A stretch of 64,000 nt of DNA, taken from Odoribacter sp. Z80 (lineage in GTDB: Bacteria; Bacteroidota; Bacteroidia; Bacteroidales; Marinifilaceae). This document shows positions 7,985 to 17,081 of this stretch, one piece after another (position 1 is the stretch's first letter; each line of letters begins with the position of its first letter). The stretch is from positions 1 through 64,000 of the forward strand of contig NZ_QWEL01000006.1 in assembly GCF_009935865.1 (NCBI RefSeq), written 5' to 3'. Position numbers and translations under genes: made by a program. The notes under the pieces are model-generated. The model was not told the DNA's origin. It worked only from the letters and a program-made list of their open reading frames with translations, and did no database searches.

Positions 7985-10078
7985 TCAGGTGTGTTTGCCG
8001 GTTATGATGCCGCTTCTTTCGAGAAGGGCCCGGATAGTTGGTTCCTGCCCCCGGAAGCGTTTGTATAACACCATAGGATGCTCGGATCCGCCTTTTTCCA
8101 ATATGTTTTTACGGAAAGATGTGGCGGTGTGGGAATCAAAAATACCTTCCTGTCTGAATAGGGAGAAGGCATCAGCATCCAAAACTTCGGCCCATTTATA
8201 GCTGTAGTAGCCTGCTGCATAGCCTCCTCCGAAAATATGTCCGAAGGCTGTGGAAAAACAATTTCCTTCTATGGCAGGGAACAATTCGGTGGAAGCCATG
8301 GCTTGGTTTTCAAAGTCGGCAACGGAACCGCTAAAGGGGGAGGTCAGGGTATGCCATGCCATGTCTACCAGTCCGAAACTTAACTGGCGTACACTTTGAT
8401 ATCCGCTTTGAAAGTTGGCAGCATTCCGGATTTTAGTGATGTACTCCTGAGGAATCTTTTCTCCGGTTTGATAATGAACGGCCCAAGTGTCCAGCCATTC
8501 TTTTTCAAGTGCCCAGTTTTCCATTATTTGAGAAGGAAGTTCGACAAAATCACGATATACATTCGTTCCGGCAGTGGAGTTGTAGGTACATTGGGATAAC
8601 ATGCCGTGTAAGGCGTGTCCGAATTCATGGAGGAAGGTTGTCACTTCGTCAAAAGTGAGGAGGGAGGGCTTACTGTTAGTTGGTTTACTAAAATTCATGA
8701 CGATTGAAACATGGGGTCGAATGTCCTTGCCTTGATGTTTGCTTTGGCCCCGGAATTCAGTCATCCATGCTCCGCCGCTTTTGCTTTCTCTGGGGAAGAA
8801 ATCAGTGTATAGGATAGCCAGGAATTGTTGATTGGAATCGTATACCTCAAAGGTTTTGATGTCTTCATGATATTTGGGTAAATGATTCATTTCCCGGAAA
8901 GTGAGGCCATAGAGTTTATGGGCCAAATCAAATACGCCTTTCTGTACATTCTCCAATTGGAAATAAGGTTTTAGAAGTTCATCGTCGAGGGCATATTTTT
9001 CTTGTTTTAGTTTGTTGGAATAGTAACTCCAGTCCCACCGTTGAAGTTCTTCGCAGAATCCTTGATTACGGGCAAATTCTTCCACTTCTTTTTTTTCTGC
9101 CTGCGCAAAAGGAAGTGAAGCCGATAACAATTCTCCCAGGAAAGCGAATACGTTTTCCGTATTTTCTGCCATCCGGTCAGTTAAGACATACTCGGCATAT
9201 GTATTATAGCCTAACAACTGTGCTTTCTCAAGACGCAGGGAGACCATTTTTTTGATAATCTCCTTGTTGTCGTAGGCATTGTTTTGATTTGCCCTGGAGG
9301 TATAGGCACGAAACATCTTCTCCCGGAGTTTCCGGTTGTCAGCATATTTCAGAAAAGGAAGGTAGCTCGGCGCATGTAAGGTAAACAGCCAGCCTGGCAG
9401 TTTTTTTTCTTCTGCTGCCATGGCAGCAGCTTCTATTGTGTCTTCGGGAAGACCGGACAAGTCTTTTTCTTCGGTCAGATGAAGGGTAAATCCGTTTGTT
9501 TCGGCCAAGGTATTTTCTTCAAACTGGAGGCTTAAGCGCGACAGTTCCTGGCTGATTTCCCGGAATCGCTGCCGGTCTTTTCCCTGGAGGTTGGCGCCTC
9601 CTTTGATAAAGGCTTTCCAGGTATCTTCCAGAAGGGTCTGTTGTTCTGCTGTCAGCGATGAATGGGGGGTATCATGAACCTGTTTCACCCTTTGGAAGAG
9701 TTGGGGATTCATGTAAATGCTATTGCTGTATTCAGTTAACCGGGGCGAGATTTGCTGTGCAATTTTTTGCATTTCTTCATTTGTACAGGCTGAGTTGAGG
9801 TTGAAAAAAACAGAAGAAATGATATTCAATTGTTCGCCGGCCTGGTCTAATGTGGCTATTGTGTTTTCGAAACTGGCTTGTTCCGTATTTTCTGTAATTC
9901 TCCGGATATCCTTGCGGGCTTCAGTAATGGCTTGTTCGAAAGCCGGCAGATAATCTTTCAGCTGAATGCGGTCAAATGGAGGAACCTCGTGGGGGGTGTC
10001 AAAAGGTTCCGACAAAGGATTTTTACGGTTTTTATCTTCGTATGCTGAAAACAGGAGTATATAAAAGGTGGGGTTCAT
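7985..10078 (-). CDS. M3-family metallopeptidase (oligopeptidase A / Dcp type)
   Basis: 697-aa cytosolic zinc oligopeptidase with the HExxH motif in HEFGHALHGM, His484 to His488. Members degrade short peptides released by other proteases or signal peptidase. There is no signal peptide. The reading frame opens earlier with a TTG at 10108, but a minus-strand -7 element at 10106-10113 overlaps that codon, so the ATG at 10078 is the likely start. It converges on the MATE gene with only 13 nt between stops and no obvious terminator. Confidence 0.93.
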   Translation of the reverse strand: MNPTFYILLFSAYEDKNRKNPLSEPFDTPHEVPPFDRIQLKDYLPAFEQAITEARKDIRRITENTEQASFENTIATLDQAGEQLNIISSVFFNLNSACTNEEMQKIAQQISPRLTEYSNSIYMNPQLFQRVKQVHDTPHSSLTAEQQTLLEDTWKAFIKGGANLQGKDRQRFREISQELSRLSLQFEENTLAETNGFTLHLTEEKDLSGLPEDTIEAAAMAAEEKKLPGWLFTLHAPSYLPFLKYADNRKLREKMFRAYTSRANQNNAYDNKEIIKKMVSLRLEKAQLLGYNTYAEYVLTDRMAENTENVFAFLGELLSASLPFAQAEKKEVEEFARNQGFCEELQRWDWSYYSNKLKQEKYALDDELLKPYFQLENVQKGVFDLAHKLYGLTFREMNHLPKYHEDIKTFEVYDSNQQFLAILYTDFFPRESKSGGAWMTEFRGQSKHQGKDIRPHVSIVMNFSKPTNSKPSLLTFDEVTTFLHEFGHALHGMLSQCTYNSTAGTNVYRDFVELPSQIMENWALEKEWLDTWAVHYQTGEKIPQEYITKIRNAANFQSGYQSVRQLSFGLVDMAWHTLTSPFSGSVADFENQAMASTELFPAIEGNCFSTAFGHIFGGGYAAGYYSYKWAEVLDADAFSLFRQEGIFDSHTATSFRKNILEKGGSEHPMVLYKRFRGQEPTIRALLERSGIITGKHT

Positions 10079-10105
10079 ATTTTCGTTATTGATTGGATAC
10101 TTTGG

Positions 10106-10113
10106 CAAAGTTA
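10106..10113 (-). promoter_or_regulatory. -7 element of the M3 peptidase gene
   Basis: On the minus strand TAACTTTG matches TAnnTTTG, 27 nt before the chosen ATG. It excludes the upstream TTG start. Confidence 0.6.
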
Positions 10114-10197
10114 ATTATTTTCATTTACAATTCTGTCCGGAGGTTTATTGGAGAAAGTTAAATGAACTTTAAAAAAGTATTCTTAGAGAGTAATTAT

Positions 10198-10205
10198 TAT
10201 ATTTG
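10198..10205 (+). promoter_or_regulatory. -7 element of the ECF sigma gene
   Basis: TATATTTG matches TAnnTTTG and lies 21 nt before the ATG at 10227. No TTTG is seen at the expected -33 distance, which suggests weak or regulated transcription. Confidence 0.5.
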
Positions 10206-10226
10206 TTCTGGCTTAATTGTATCAGC

Positions 10227-10790
10227 ATGTTGCAGGAAAGAGAAATTTTAATTGCTTTAAAGGCTGGGAAAGAGGAAGGTATGGATGCCTTGTTTGAAAG
10301 GTGGTACAGGCCTATGGTTGTGTTTGCTGATTCTTATTTGCATGATTTGCAGGAAGCTGAGGATTTGGTTCAGGAGCAAATGATAAAGTTATGGTCAGCA
10401 AAAGTTTTTGACGGGGTTGTTGCCGGGGCTTTAGGAACTTTCTTGTTTACTGTTATCCGGAATGCCTGTATTAATTGGAGAAAGAAAAAAAGGTTGCCTG
10501 TGACTGCTTTGGAGGAATTGTGTTCCGTACAGCTTGCGTGGGAAGAGGCTGTACGGATGGATGAAGCCGGAATACAGCTTCTTCGGGAAGCTTTGCAACA
10601 GTTGCCGGAAAGAACCCGTTTGGTGGTGGAGTGTGTGGTATTACAGGAGAAGCAATATAAAAAAGCTGCTGAAGAGTTGGGTGTTTCAGTGAATACAATT
10701 AAAACTTTATTGAGACAGGGGATAAAGGAGCTGCGCGAGAGATTGAAAGGAAAACGGGAATGTATCTTCTTTTTGATGTTGGATTTGTGA
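10227..10790 (+). CDS. ECF-type RNA polymerase sigma factor
   Basis: 187-aa sigma-70 family protein with region 2 (core binding and -10 recognition) around RWYRPMVVFADSYLHDLQEAEDLVQ and region 4 helix-turn-helix around KKAAEELGVSVNTIKTLL. The frame opens at 10203, but the first methionine with a normal N-terminus is at 10227, after the -7 element. Bacteroidota ECF genes are commonly followed by a FecR-like anti-sigma and SusC/D genes; neither is present here. The next gene is an unrelated secreted protein 237 nt away, so the signal controlling this sigma factor is unclear. Confidence 0.9.
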   Translation: MLQEREILIALKAGKEEGMDALFERWYRPMVVFADSYLHDLQEAEDLVQEQMIKLWSAKVFDGVVAGALGTFLFTVIRNACINWRKKKRLPVTALEELCSVQLAWEEAVRMDEAGIQLLREALQQLPERTRLVVECVVLQEKQYKKAAEELGVSVNTIKTLLRQGIKELRERLKGKRECIFFLMLDL

Positions 10791-10882
10791 CATTTTAAGC
10801 AAGTTTTGTTAAAATTTTTGGATATTCCGGTCGGTTTTTAAGATTTTTAAAAAAAGTCCCCGACGAATGGAAACGTTTTAAA

Positions 10883-10919
10883 TTGCATATTTATACTTTT
10901 TTATCGTATAAAGTTGCAA
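10883..10919. promoter_or_regulatory. long imperfect inverted repeat between the sigma gene and the secreted protein gene
   Basis: TTGCATATTTATAC (10883-10896) and GTATAAAGTTGCAA (10906-10919) are complementary at 12 of 14 positions with a 9-nt loop. No T-run follows, so it is not a standard terminator. It lies 108 nt before the next gene and could be an operator or a leader hairpin. The rest of 10791-11027 is AT-rich with no other clear signal. Confidence 0.45.
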
Positions 10920-11027
10920 TATGTTACTGTTATGCTCAAAATCTGTTAAAATGTGAGTTAAAATTCATTTTCACTTCACCCTTTTGTCCTGTTTAGGCGT
11001 TTTATAGATGTATAAATTGATGATTAA

Positions 11028-11861
11028 ATGATGATGCATCGGATAACAGGTATAATTTTTTTTCTTGTTGCTTTTTGTGGTTATGGTTGGGGGATGGAAA
11101 AGGCTACTTCAGAGTTGGATAATTTAGTGCGTACCTTTAAGGAAAATCCTGCCAATCCTCAGATTACGATTCAGTTGCTGAGGGAGTTAAAGCGGGAAGG
11201 GAAGCCGGCAAAGGAAGTTTTGGACCGGTATTTTCAGACTCAGACAGAGGCGGACTATTATAAGGAGTACAATTGGGTTATTGTCCGGGATTTTGTAAAT
11301 GATATTCGCACTCCTCAATTGCAGTATGTGTTTAGGAACCGGACGAAATTTATGCAGCATTTTTCTATGGATGATGTCTTTCAGAAATTGGATTATGCTT
11401 TGGTGTCTTATTTGGGGACCTTTTATCAGAAAGACCAGACGAATTTTCATTTGGAGTTGAAAAAAATCCGGGAGTGCGGGTACGAACATTATGATGTTGT
11501 TTACGATTATTTTTATATCAGAGAGATAAAGGCTGCCCGAAATGCGGAGGATTATTTTTATAAGGCCCGGAAATTATTCCGTTATTTTCCGGAGGATCGG
11601 CAAATGATTAAAGAAATTACAAACGGAGCCCTGGAACTTATCCATGATGTGTCCAGGTTGAAAGTTATCCAATTGTGGGCAGGGAAAACGGTGGAATCGA
11701 AGTCTGATTTTGAAGCCATCTGTAATTATGTGACCATTTCTCAGCGATGCGGTTTTAGCCAGGTCGCCCGGAAATATGCCATGATTGCCCGAAATTTAGC
11801 TGAGAAAGGGGATGAACAGATGAAAATACAGGCTTCCCGTTTGCTTCAGACAGTGAATTGA
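11028..11861 (+). CDS. secreted protein of unknown function, helical repeat-like
   Basis: 277 aa with an N-terminal signal peptide (hydrophobic stretch about residues 7-22) and no acceptable lipobox. The mature part is mostly helical with a TPR-like feel (for example NPANPQITIQLLRELKREGK, and DFEAICNYVTISQRCGFSQVARKYA). I recognise no catalytic motif. Three successive ATG codons mark the start. It lies downstream of an ECF sigma factor and a large inverted repeat, so it could be part of that sigma factor's output, but this is inference. Confidence 0.6.
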   Translation: MMMHRITGIIFFLVAFCGYGWGMEKATSELDNLVRTFKENPANPQITIQLLRELKREGKPAKEVLDRYFQTQTEADYYKEYNWVIVRDFVNDIRTPQLQYVFRNRTKFMQHFSMDDVFQKLDYALVSYLGTFYQKDQTNFHLELKKIRECGYEHYDVVYDYFYIREIKAARNAEDYFYKARKLFRYFPEDRQMIKEITNGALELIHDVSRLKVIQLWAGKTVESKSDFEAICNYVTISQRCGFSQVARKYAMIARNLAEKGDEQMKIQASRLLQTVN

Positions 11862-11865
11862 TTCG

Positions 11866-11879
11866 GGTATTTAAATACC
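11866..11879. promoter_or_regulatory. perfect palindrome GGTATTTAAATACC
   Basis: A 14-bp perfect palindrome spanning the stop codon of the AsmA-like gene (minus) just after the secreted-protein gene. It differs by one base from the site at 14366-14379 upstream of the same AsmA-like gene. It has no loop and no T-run, so it reads as a protein-binding site rather than a terminator. Confidence 0.4.
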
Positions 11880-14237
11880 TTGATTTTTTGTTTGTTCGGC
11901 CGTTACCGGGGAATCTGTTGCCGGTTCATCTCCTTCGAAAATCAGTTTGAGTGTGTATAAATTTTTGCCTGTGTATTGGGTTAATTTTTCCTTCGGGGCT
12001 GTGGTTATCCGGAAGTTTTGGTCTGAAATTCCTTGACGAAGTAAATATTCCGTTAAAGTTTGATTGCGTTTCTGGCTGAGTAATCCGGTTAACTGTTCCA
12101 GTTGTTCCGCATCGGCTAAAGAGAGAATCTGGTCTTCCAGAGAGGCATTTTTCAATTCCTCATTTACCTGCTCCCGGACATAGGTGAGGAAGCTGAGGTC
12201 TTTTGTATCCATTTCAAATATTTTGGTATAATCTATGGGTTGTAGAGTTTCTTTTGTTTTTTCCGGATGTTGCCGGAGATAGAAATTCCTCTTAACATAG
12301 AATTGGGATAGGGTGGCCTTGCTTTGCCGGAGGTTTACGTATTGCTCCATTACCAGAGTCATTTCGGGTTTTGCTTTAAGCATTTCTGCCAGTAGGTTGA
12401 TTTTTGTCAATTGTTCCGGCGTAAAGTCGTTTTGGGTGGCTTCGAACGGAAGGTTTTCTAATTTATCAGAAGAAAGACCGAGCGAGCCGGCCAGGAATTG
12501 AATGGGAGATACTGCCACTTTCACCAGAAGGTTGGTGAGGGTTTTAAATATGATTTTTTTATAAGAAAATTCCGGAGAGTTGATGTTGCCTTTCACAGGC
12601 AGATTTGTTTTAATCTGTTCGTCTTTATCTTTAATCAGGTATAGTGCTGTTTTTAAAGGGATATTGTATTCCGGTTCGGGCTTTTTTTGTTTGTTGTCTA
12701 CTTCACATTTGGCTATGTTGAGGTTATTGCGTCCGTCCAGAATGTTATTTTGGATGGCATTGACACTGTTGAATGACAGTATGCCTTTTTTTAACGGATA
12801 TCCGAAATATTGTAAACTATAAGGTGTAAAAGTTTTTAAGTCAAGGTTTTTGATGTTGAGCACTAAATTGGTGTTACTGATATCATCTGTTTTTCCTTCA
12901 TAAACGAAAGATATTTTTCCTCCGTTTTTGAGGCTACTGGTTATTTTGACTTTGTTTTGCTGGTCTAACGAAAAACCGTCGGCTTTTAGGTTGATGTTTT
13001 CTAAATTGAATGTAAAAGGTGAGTGGAGGGTTTTATCCTCAAAAACAAAGAGAGAACGATTTATCCGGAAGGTGTCAATTTTAAAATGGGGTTGTTTTGT
13101 TGTTTCAGAGGAAGCCGTTTGAGGAATATTCTGTTCCTCGCAGTAGGAAGAGTCTGTTGTTTCAGTGTTCAATAAATCGGTTATTGTATTTCCTTCGGGG
13201 CGCATTTCGAAACTGCTCCGGAGGCCGTCGATTGCAATTCGGTTGAAGTGGAAAACGGCTTTTTCCGGATTTATGCTTGTCATTTCTATGGAAAGGCTAT
13301 CGGTAGCCAATACAGGTTTGTTGCTGAGGTCTGTCAGGGATAGTTGCCGCAGATTTACGGATCCCCGTATGTTCAGATCTGTTACGTGCCGGGTGTTTCC
13401 TTCAATGTTCAGGTGGGTGGTTAACAGTCCGTTTATGTCGTTAATTTTCAGGAAATCGGTCAGGTAGGGTTTCACCGGAGCTATGGAAAAATTGCTTAGG
13501 TCAATATCGAGCAGATAGGTGTTTGCTTCCAGATTGTACTGGATTTGAGTTTGCAGGTGGCCTCCATCATTAAAATTCAAACCTATTCCCACATCCGTAT
13601 TTTTGCCGTTGAAATATACACCGGGGATTTGCAGGCTGAAATTATCCATTCCCCAGATGGAATTCCGGATGAGGTCCTGGTATTGGATTTGTCCTTCCTG
13701 TATGCTGATGTCATACAGGGCTATGGTCATTCCTTCGGCAGATGATACTGAACTGGTAGTGTCTATGATTATTCCTTCAACAGGAGCCGTTGGGCCGGTG
13801 GTGTTTGTGGATGCTTCGGGAGAAAGCAGGGAATCTGTCGGTTGGGACATGCTGTTGTCAGTCCCCAGAGCCATCAGGTCATCGAAGTTGAAGACAGAAC
13901 CTTGTTGCCATATTTTCAGGCGAGGGTTGACCAGATGAATGCGATTGATCCGGATTTCGTTGGCTAACAGCCGGTGTATACTCATGTCTACGGATAAGGT
14001 GTCAAATGAGACAAAAGTACCCTGTTCGTCCTTTTCCCAGATTTCGAAGCCTGTGATGCGGGCATAACCCGTGAAAATATTCAGATACAGGCCTTGTATC
14101 TGAATTTGGCGGCCAATGAATTCTTTGCTGTGTTTTACGATATAGTTTTTGGCTATCGGAGGGGTTACAAAAGTAAGGATAATCAACAGAACTAATATTG
14201 CACTTAAGGTGATAGTAAGCGGTTTAAGAATTTTCAT
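11871..14237 (-). CDS. AsmA/DUF748-like envelope protein
   Basis: 788-aa protein with one N-terminal membrane anchor (LTITLSAILVLLIILTFVTPPI, residues about 7-28) and a long periplasmic beta-rich region typical of the AsmA/DUF748 group, which includes bridge-like lipid-transfer proteins. The C-terminal 150 residues, from about SLADAEQLEQL, carry the charged helical segment seen in DUF748 proteins. The open frame extends upstream to 14381, but the ATG at 14237 gives the normal anchor and lies behind a -7 element at 14271-14278. Role in outer-membrane lipid homeostasis is a family-level inference. Confidence 0.7.
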   Translation of the reverse strand: MKILKPLTITLSAILVLLIILTFVTPPIAKNYIVKHSKEFIGRQIQIQGLYLNIFTGYARITGFEIWEKDEQGTFVSFDTLSVDMSIHRLLANEIRINRIHLVNPRLKIWQQGSVFNFDDLMALGTDNSMSQPTDSLLSPEASTNTTGPTAPVEGIIIDTTSSVSSAEGMTIALYDISIQEGQIQYQDLIRNSIWGMDNFSLQIPGVYFNGKNTDVGIGLNFNDGGHLQTQIQYNLEANTYLLDIDLSNFSIAPVKPYLTDFLKINDINGLLTTHLNIEGNTRHVTDLNIRGSVNLRQLSLTDLSNKPVLATDSLSIEMTSINPEKAVFHFNRIAIDGLRSSFEMRPEGNTITDLLNTETTDSSYCEEQNIPQTASSETTKQPHFKIDTFRINRSLFVFEDKTLHSPFTFNLENINLKADGFSLDQQNKVKITSSLKNGGKISFVYEGKTDDISNTNLVLNIKNLDLKTFTPYSLQYFGYPLKKGILSFNSVNAIQNNILDGRNNLNIAKCEVDNKQKKPEPEYNIPLKTALYLIKDKDEQIKTNLPVKGNINSPEFSYKKIIFKTLTNLLVKVAVSPIQFLAGSLGLSSDKLENLPFEATQNDFTPEQLTKINLLAEMLKAKPEMTLVMEQYVNLRQSKATLSQFYVKRNFYLRQHPEKTKETLQPIDYTKIFEMDTKDLSFLTYVREQVNEELKNASLEDQILSLADAEQLEQLTGLLSQKRNQTLTEYLLRQGISDQNFRITTAPKEKLTQYTGKNLYTLKLIFEGDEPATDSPVTAEQTKNQGI

Positions 14238-14270
14238 GTCTGGAAAATTATAGTTAAAACGGCGTTTTTG

Positions 14271-14278
14271 CAAAAGTA
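14271..14278 (-). promoter_or_regulatory. -7 element of the AsmA-like gene
   Basis: On the minus strand TACTTTTG matches TAnnTTTG and lies 33 nt before the ATG at 14237. It excludes the longer open frame to 14381. Confidence 0.55.
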
Positions 14279-14365
14279 ATGCTTTATTTATAAAATGACA
14301 GCCTTGGGGAGTTTTGATTTCTATCGATTGCAGCAATTTTGCTCTGAAGGATAGGTGTGTAAACA

Positions 14366-14379
14366 GGTATATAAATACC
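14366..14379. promoter_or_regulatory. palindrome-like motif GGTATATAAATACC in the cmk promoter
   Basis: It lies 11 nt upstream of the cmk -7 box, where a bound protein would affect polymerase. It is nearly identical to 11866-11879, and its 23-nt context (14357-14379) matches 31454-31476 at 20 positions. Confidence 0.4.
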
Positions 14380-14390
14380 AAAAAATATTT

Positions 14391-14398
14391 TATCTTTG
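14391..14398 (+). promoter_or_regulatory. -7 element of cmk
   Basis: TATCTTTG matches TAnnTTTG and lies 8 nt before the cmk ATG. No -33 TTTG is visible; the palindrome at 14366-14379 occupies that area. The very short leader is unusual but the element is a perfect match. Confidence 0.55.
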
Positions 14399-14406
14399 TG
14401 CGCGTT

Positions 14407-15105
14407 ATGGAAAAGGACCAAAAAACGATTGTAGTAGCTGTAGATGGCTATTCTTCTACGGGGAAAAGTACCATAGCCAAGATGATTGCTTCCCGTTTGA
14501 GAATCACTTATATAGATACGGGAGCGATGTATCGGGCAGTGACTCTGGCCGCCTTACGCAGTGGGGTGATTGACGGGGGCAAAGTGGATTTGGAAGCTTT
14601 GCGGGAGTGTCTGAAGAATATTCATATCGGTTTCCGGTATAATACTGCTACACAGGTTTATGAGACTTATTTGAACGGAGAGTATGTGGAAGGGGAAATC
14701 CGGAGTATGGAGGTATCTAATCAGGTAAGTATGGTTGCTGCAGTGGATTTTGTGCGGGAATTTTTGGTTGCTCAGCAACGGGAACTGGGGAAGCGGGAAA
14801 ATGTGATTATGGATGGAAGGGATATCGGTAGTGTTGTTTTTCCGGATGCTGAGGTGAAGTTTTTTATGACGGCTTCGCCTGAAGTGCGGGCGGAACGCCG
14901 GTATAAAGAACTGAGAGAAAAAGGGGAGAATGTAAGTTATGAGGAAGTTGAGGCTAACGTACGTACACGGGATTATATAGATACCCATCGGGAAGTGAGC
15001 CCGTTGAAGCAGACGGAGGATGCCATTGTTGTGGATAACAGTTGTATGAGTATAGAGGAAGAATTGAGTTTTATGATAAGTAAAATTCAAGAGGTTGGAA
15101 TGTAA
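14407..15105 (+). CDS. cmk: cytidylate kinase
   Basis: 232-aa P-loop kinase that phosphorylates CMP and dCMP using ATP. The P-loop DGYSSTGKST (about residues 12-21) and the CMP-binding segment DTGAMYRAVT are clear, as is MDGRDIGSVVFPDA. The frame is open from 14314, but the -7 box at 14391-14398 and the usual N-terminus favour 14407. It is followed after 14 nt by ispH, and cmk-ispH-pfkA probably form one transcript ending at the terminator after pfkA. Confidence 0.95.
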   Translation: MEKDQKTIVVAVDGYSSTGKSTIAKMIASRLRITYIDTGAMYRAVTLAALRSGVIDGGKVDLEALRECLKNIHIGFRYNTATQVYETYLNGEYVEGEIRSMEVSNQVSMVAAVDFVREFLVAQQRELGKRENVIMDGRDIGSVVFPDAEVKFFMTASPEVRAERRYKELREKGENVSYEEVEANVRTRDYIDTHREVSPLKQTEDAIVVDNSCMSIEEELSFMISKIQEVGM

Positions 15106-15119
15106 CAGGTATTTTAGAG

Positions 15120-15968
15120 ATGATTGTTGAGATTGATGAGCATTCGGGTTTTTGCTTTGGTGTAGTCAATGCCATCCGGAAAGCTGAGGAGGAGTTAGAG
15201 AAGGGAGTTCTTTATTGTGTCGGGGATATTGTGCATAATGATTTGGAGGTGGAGCGTTTGCAGCGGAAAGGGCTTCGTACCATCGGACATGCTGAATTTA
15301 CCGGTTTACGTGATTGCAGGGTGTTGTTCCGGGCTCATGGAGAGCCTCCGCTTTCTTATGAGTTGGCTATACGTAATGGAGTGGAAATCATTGATGCTTC
15401 CTGTCCGGTGGTGTTGAATTTGCAGAAGAAGATCCGGGCAGCTTATGAAAAGACGAAAGAGAAAGGGGCTCAGATTGTCATTTATGGGAAGCAGGGACAC
15501 GCTGAGGTTGTGGGTTTGGTAGGTCAAACAAACGGAACGGCTGTCGTTGTGGAGAAAGAAGAAGATTTGCAGCAGATAGATTTTTCCCGTCCCGTTATCC
15601 TTTTTTCCCAGACTACAAAGAGCCTGGCGGGGTTTAAAAAGGTTGCCGCTCTTTTGCAAGAGAAAGGCAGGGCGGGGGTGACAGTATATGATACGATATG
15701 CCGGAAGGTGGCAAACCGTATACCTCAATTGAGGAAATTTGCTGCTTTGCATGATGTCATTTTGTTTGTCAGCGGAGAAAAGAGTTCGAATGGAAAGCAG
15801 TTGTTTTCTGTGTGTAAGGAAGTGAATCCGCGTACTTATTTTGTTCAGGGGGTGGCAGATGTAAAGCCGGAAATGTGGGAACATTCGGCAAGTATAGGGA
15901 TAAGCGGTGCTACTTCCACACCCCGTTGGATTATGGAAGAGATGAAGAGTATGATAGAACAACAATAA
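15120..15968 (+). CDS. ispH: 4-hydroxy-3-methylbut-2-enyl diphosphate reductase
   Basis: 282-aa iron-sulfur enzyme, the last step of the MEP isoprenoid pathway, yielding IPP and DMAPP. The three cluster cysteines are visible at 12 (GFCFGV), 95 (DASCPVV) and 194 (DTICRK), with His40, His73 and His127 as expected substrate-binding histidines. It lacks any fused domain. It lies between cmk and pfkA with short gaps (14 and 16 nt). Confidence 0.96.
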   Translation: MIVEIDEHSGFCFGVVNAIRKAEEELEKGVLYCVGDIVHNDLEVERLQRKGLRTIGHAEFTGLRDCRVLFRAHGEPPLSYELAIRNGVEIIDASCPVVLNLQKKIRAAYEKTKEKGAQIVIYGKQGHAEVVGLVGQTNGTAVVVEKEEDLQQIDFSRPVILFSQTTKSLAGFKKVAALLQEKGRAGVTVYDTICRKVANRIPQLRKFAALHDVILFVSGEKSSNGKQLFSVCKEVNPRTYFVQGVADVKPEMWEHSASIGISGATSTPRWIMEEMKSMIEQQ

Positions 15969-15984
15969 ATTAATTACATGAATT

Positions 15985-16965
15985 ATGGGAAAAATTAAAA
16001 GAATCGGAGTCCTGACTTCGGGAGGGGATGCTCCGGGAATGAACGCAGCCATCCGGGCTGTGGTCCGCGCGGCCATTTTTAATGGGTGCGAAGCTTATGG
16101 TATCTATGGAGGATATCAGGGATTGATTGAGGGGGATATAAAAAAAATGAAATCCAGTGATGTAAGCAATATTATTCAACGGGGTGGTACTATTTTAAAA
16201 TCGGCACGAAGTACGGAATTCCGTACGCCGGAAGGACGGACGAAGGCTGCCCAGAAGTTGGCTGAATATAAGATCGACGCTTTGGTTGTGATCGGAGGTG
16301 ATGGTTCTTTTACGGGGGCCAAATTGCTGATTCAGGAACATGATATTCCGGTGGTCGGACTGCCGGGAACCATTGATAATGATTTGTATGGTACGGATTC
16401 GACTATTGGGTATGATACGGCAGTGAATACGGCAGTGGAAGCTGTGGATAAAATTAAAGATACGGCCAGTGCGCATAACCGTCTTTTCTTTGTGGAAGTG
16501 ATGGGACGGGATGCTGGTTTTATTGCATTGCGTACGGCTATTGCTGCTGGTGCCGAGGCTGTGTTGGTTCCGGAGGTAGAGACGGACCTTACAACTTTGG
16601 AGCATTTTATCGAGAAGGATTACAATCCCAAAAATTCCAGTGGCATAGTCATTGTGGCTGAGGGGGAAAAATCCGGAGGAGCTTATAGTATTGCTGAAAA
16701 AGTAGCACAGAAACATCCGGAATATGACATTCGCGTGTCTGTTTTGGGACATATGCAGAGAGGAGGGTCGCCTTCTCAGTTTGACAGGGTACTGGCCAGT
16801 CAGCTGGGTGCGGCTGCCGTAGATGCTTTGTTGGATGACCAGAAGAGTATTATGGTTGGTATAATGAATCGAGAGATTGTTCATGTTCCGTTTAATAAAA
16901 CCATTAAACATACCAAGAATCTGAATTCCGAATTATTGGCTTTGGTACGGGTACTTTCGGTATGA
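15985..16965 (+). CDS. pfkA: ATP-dependent 6-phosphofructokinase
   Basis: 326-aa enzyme committing fructose 6-phosphate to glycolysis. Motifs GVLTSGGDAPGMNAAIR at the N-terminus, VIGGDGSFTGA near 105, the catalytic PGTIDND near 130, GRDAGFIAL and GHMQRGGSPSQFDR are all intact. GGDGS (Gly at the position replaced by Asp in PPi enzymes) fits ATP use. Last gene of the cmk-ispH-pfkA unit. Confidence 0.96.
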   Translation: MGKIKRIGVLTSGGDAPGMNAAIRAVVRAAIFNGCEAYGIYGGYQGLIEGDIKKMKSSDVSNIIQRGGTILKSARSTEFRTPEGRTKAAQKLAEYKIDALVVIGGDGSFTGAKLLIQEHDIPVVGLPGTIDNDLYGTDSTIGYDTAVNTAVEAVDKIKDTASAHNRLFFVEVMGRDAGFIALRTAIAAGAEAVLVPEVETDLTTLEHFIEKDYNPKNSSGIVIVAEGEKSGGAYSIAEKVAQKHPEYDIRVSVLGHMQRGGSPSQFDRVLASQLGAAAVDALLDDQKSIMVGIMNREIVHVPFNKTIKHTKNLNSELLALVRVLSV

Positions 16966-16988
16966 GCTTTGGAAAAGGATTTGGGAAA

Positions 16989-17016
16989 GGCAGTTGTTTT
17001 TCAACTGTCTTTTTTT
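16989..17016 (+). terminator. pfkA terminator
   Basis: GGCAGTTG / CAACTGTC stem with one G-U pair and a five-base loop, followed by seven T. Confidence 0.82.
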
Positions 17017-17048
17017 GTTTTATATACGGTGGAGAGTATAATAATTTG

Positions 17049-17056
17049 TATTTTTG
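17049..17056 (+). promoter_or_regulatory. -7 element of priA
   Basis: TATTTTTG matches TAnnTTTG, 25 nt before the ATG at 17082. The alternative GTG start at 17058 would lie at or upstream of the transcription start and is therefore unlikely. Confidence 0.5.
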
Positions 17057-17081
17057 AGTGATTAAAGCCGATGTAATAGGA

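Noticed and set aside
10079-10108. Earlier TTG start of the M3 peptidase
   Set aside because: Overlaps the -7 element TAACTTTG on the minus strand.
15306-16076. Minus-strand frame of 256 aa across ispH and pfkA
   Set aside because: Spans two genes with strong motifs on the other strand; no recognisable domain.
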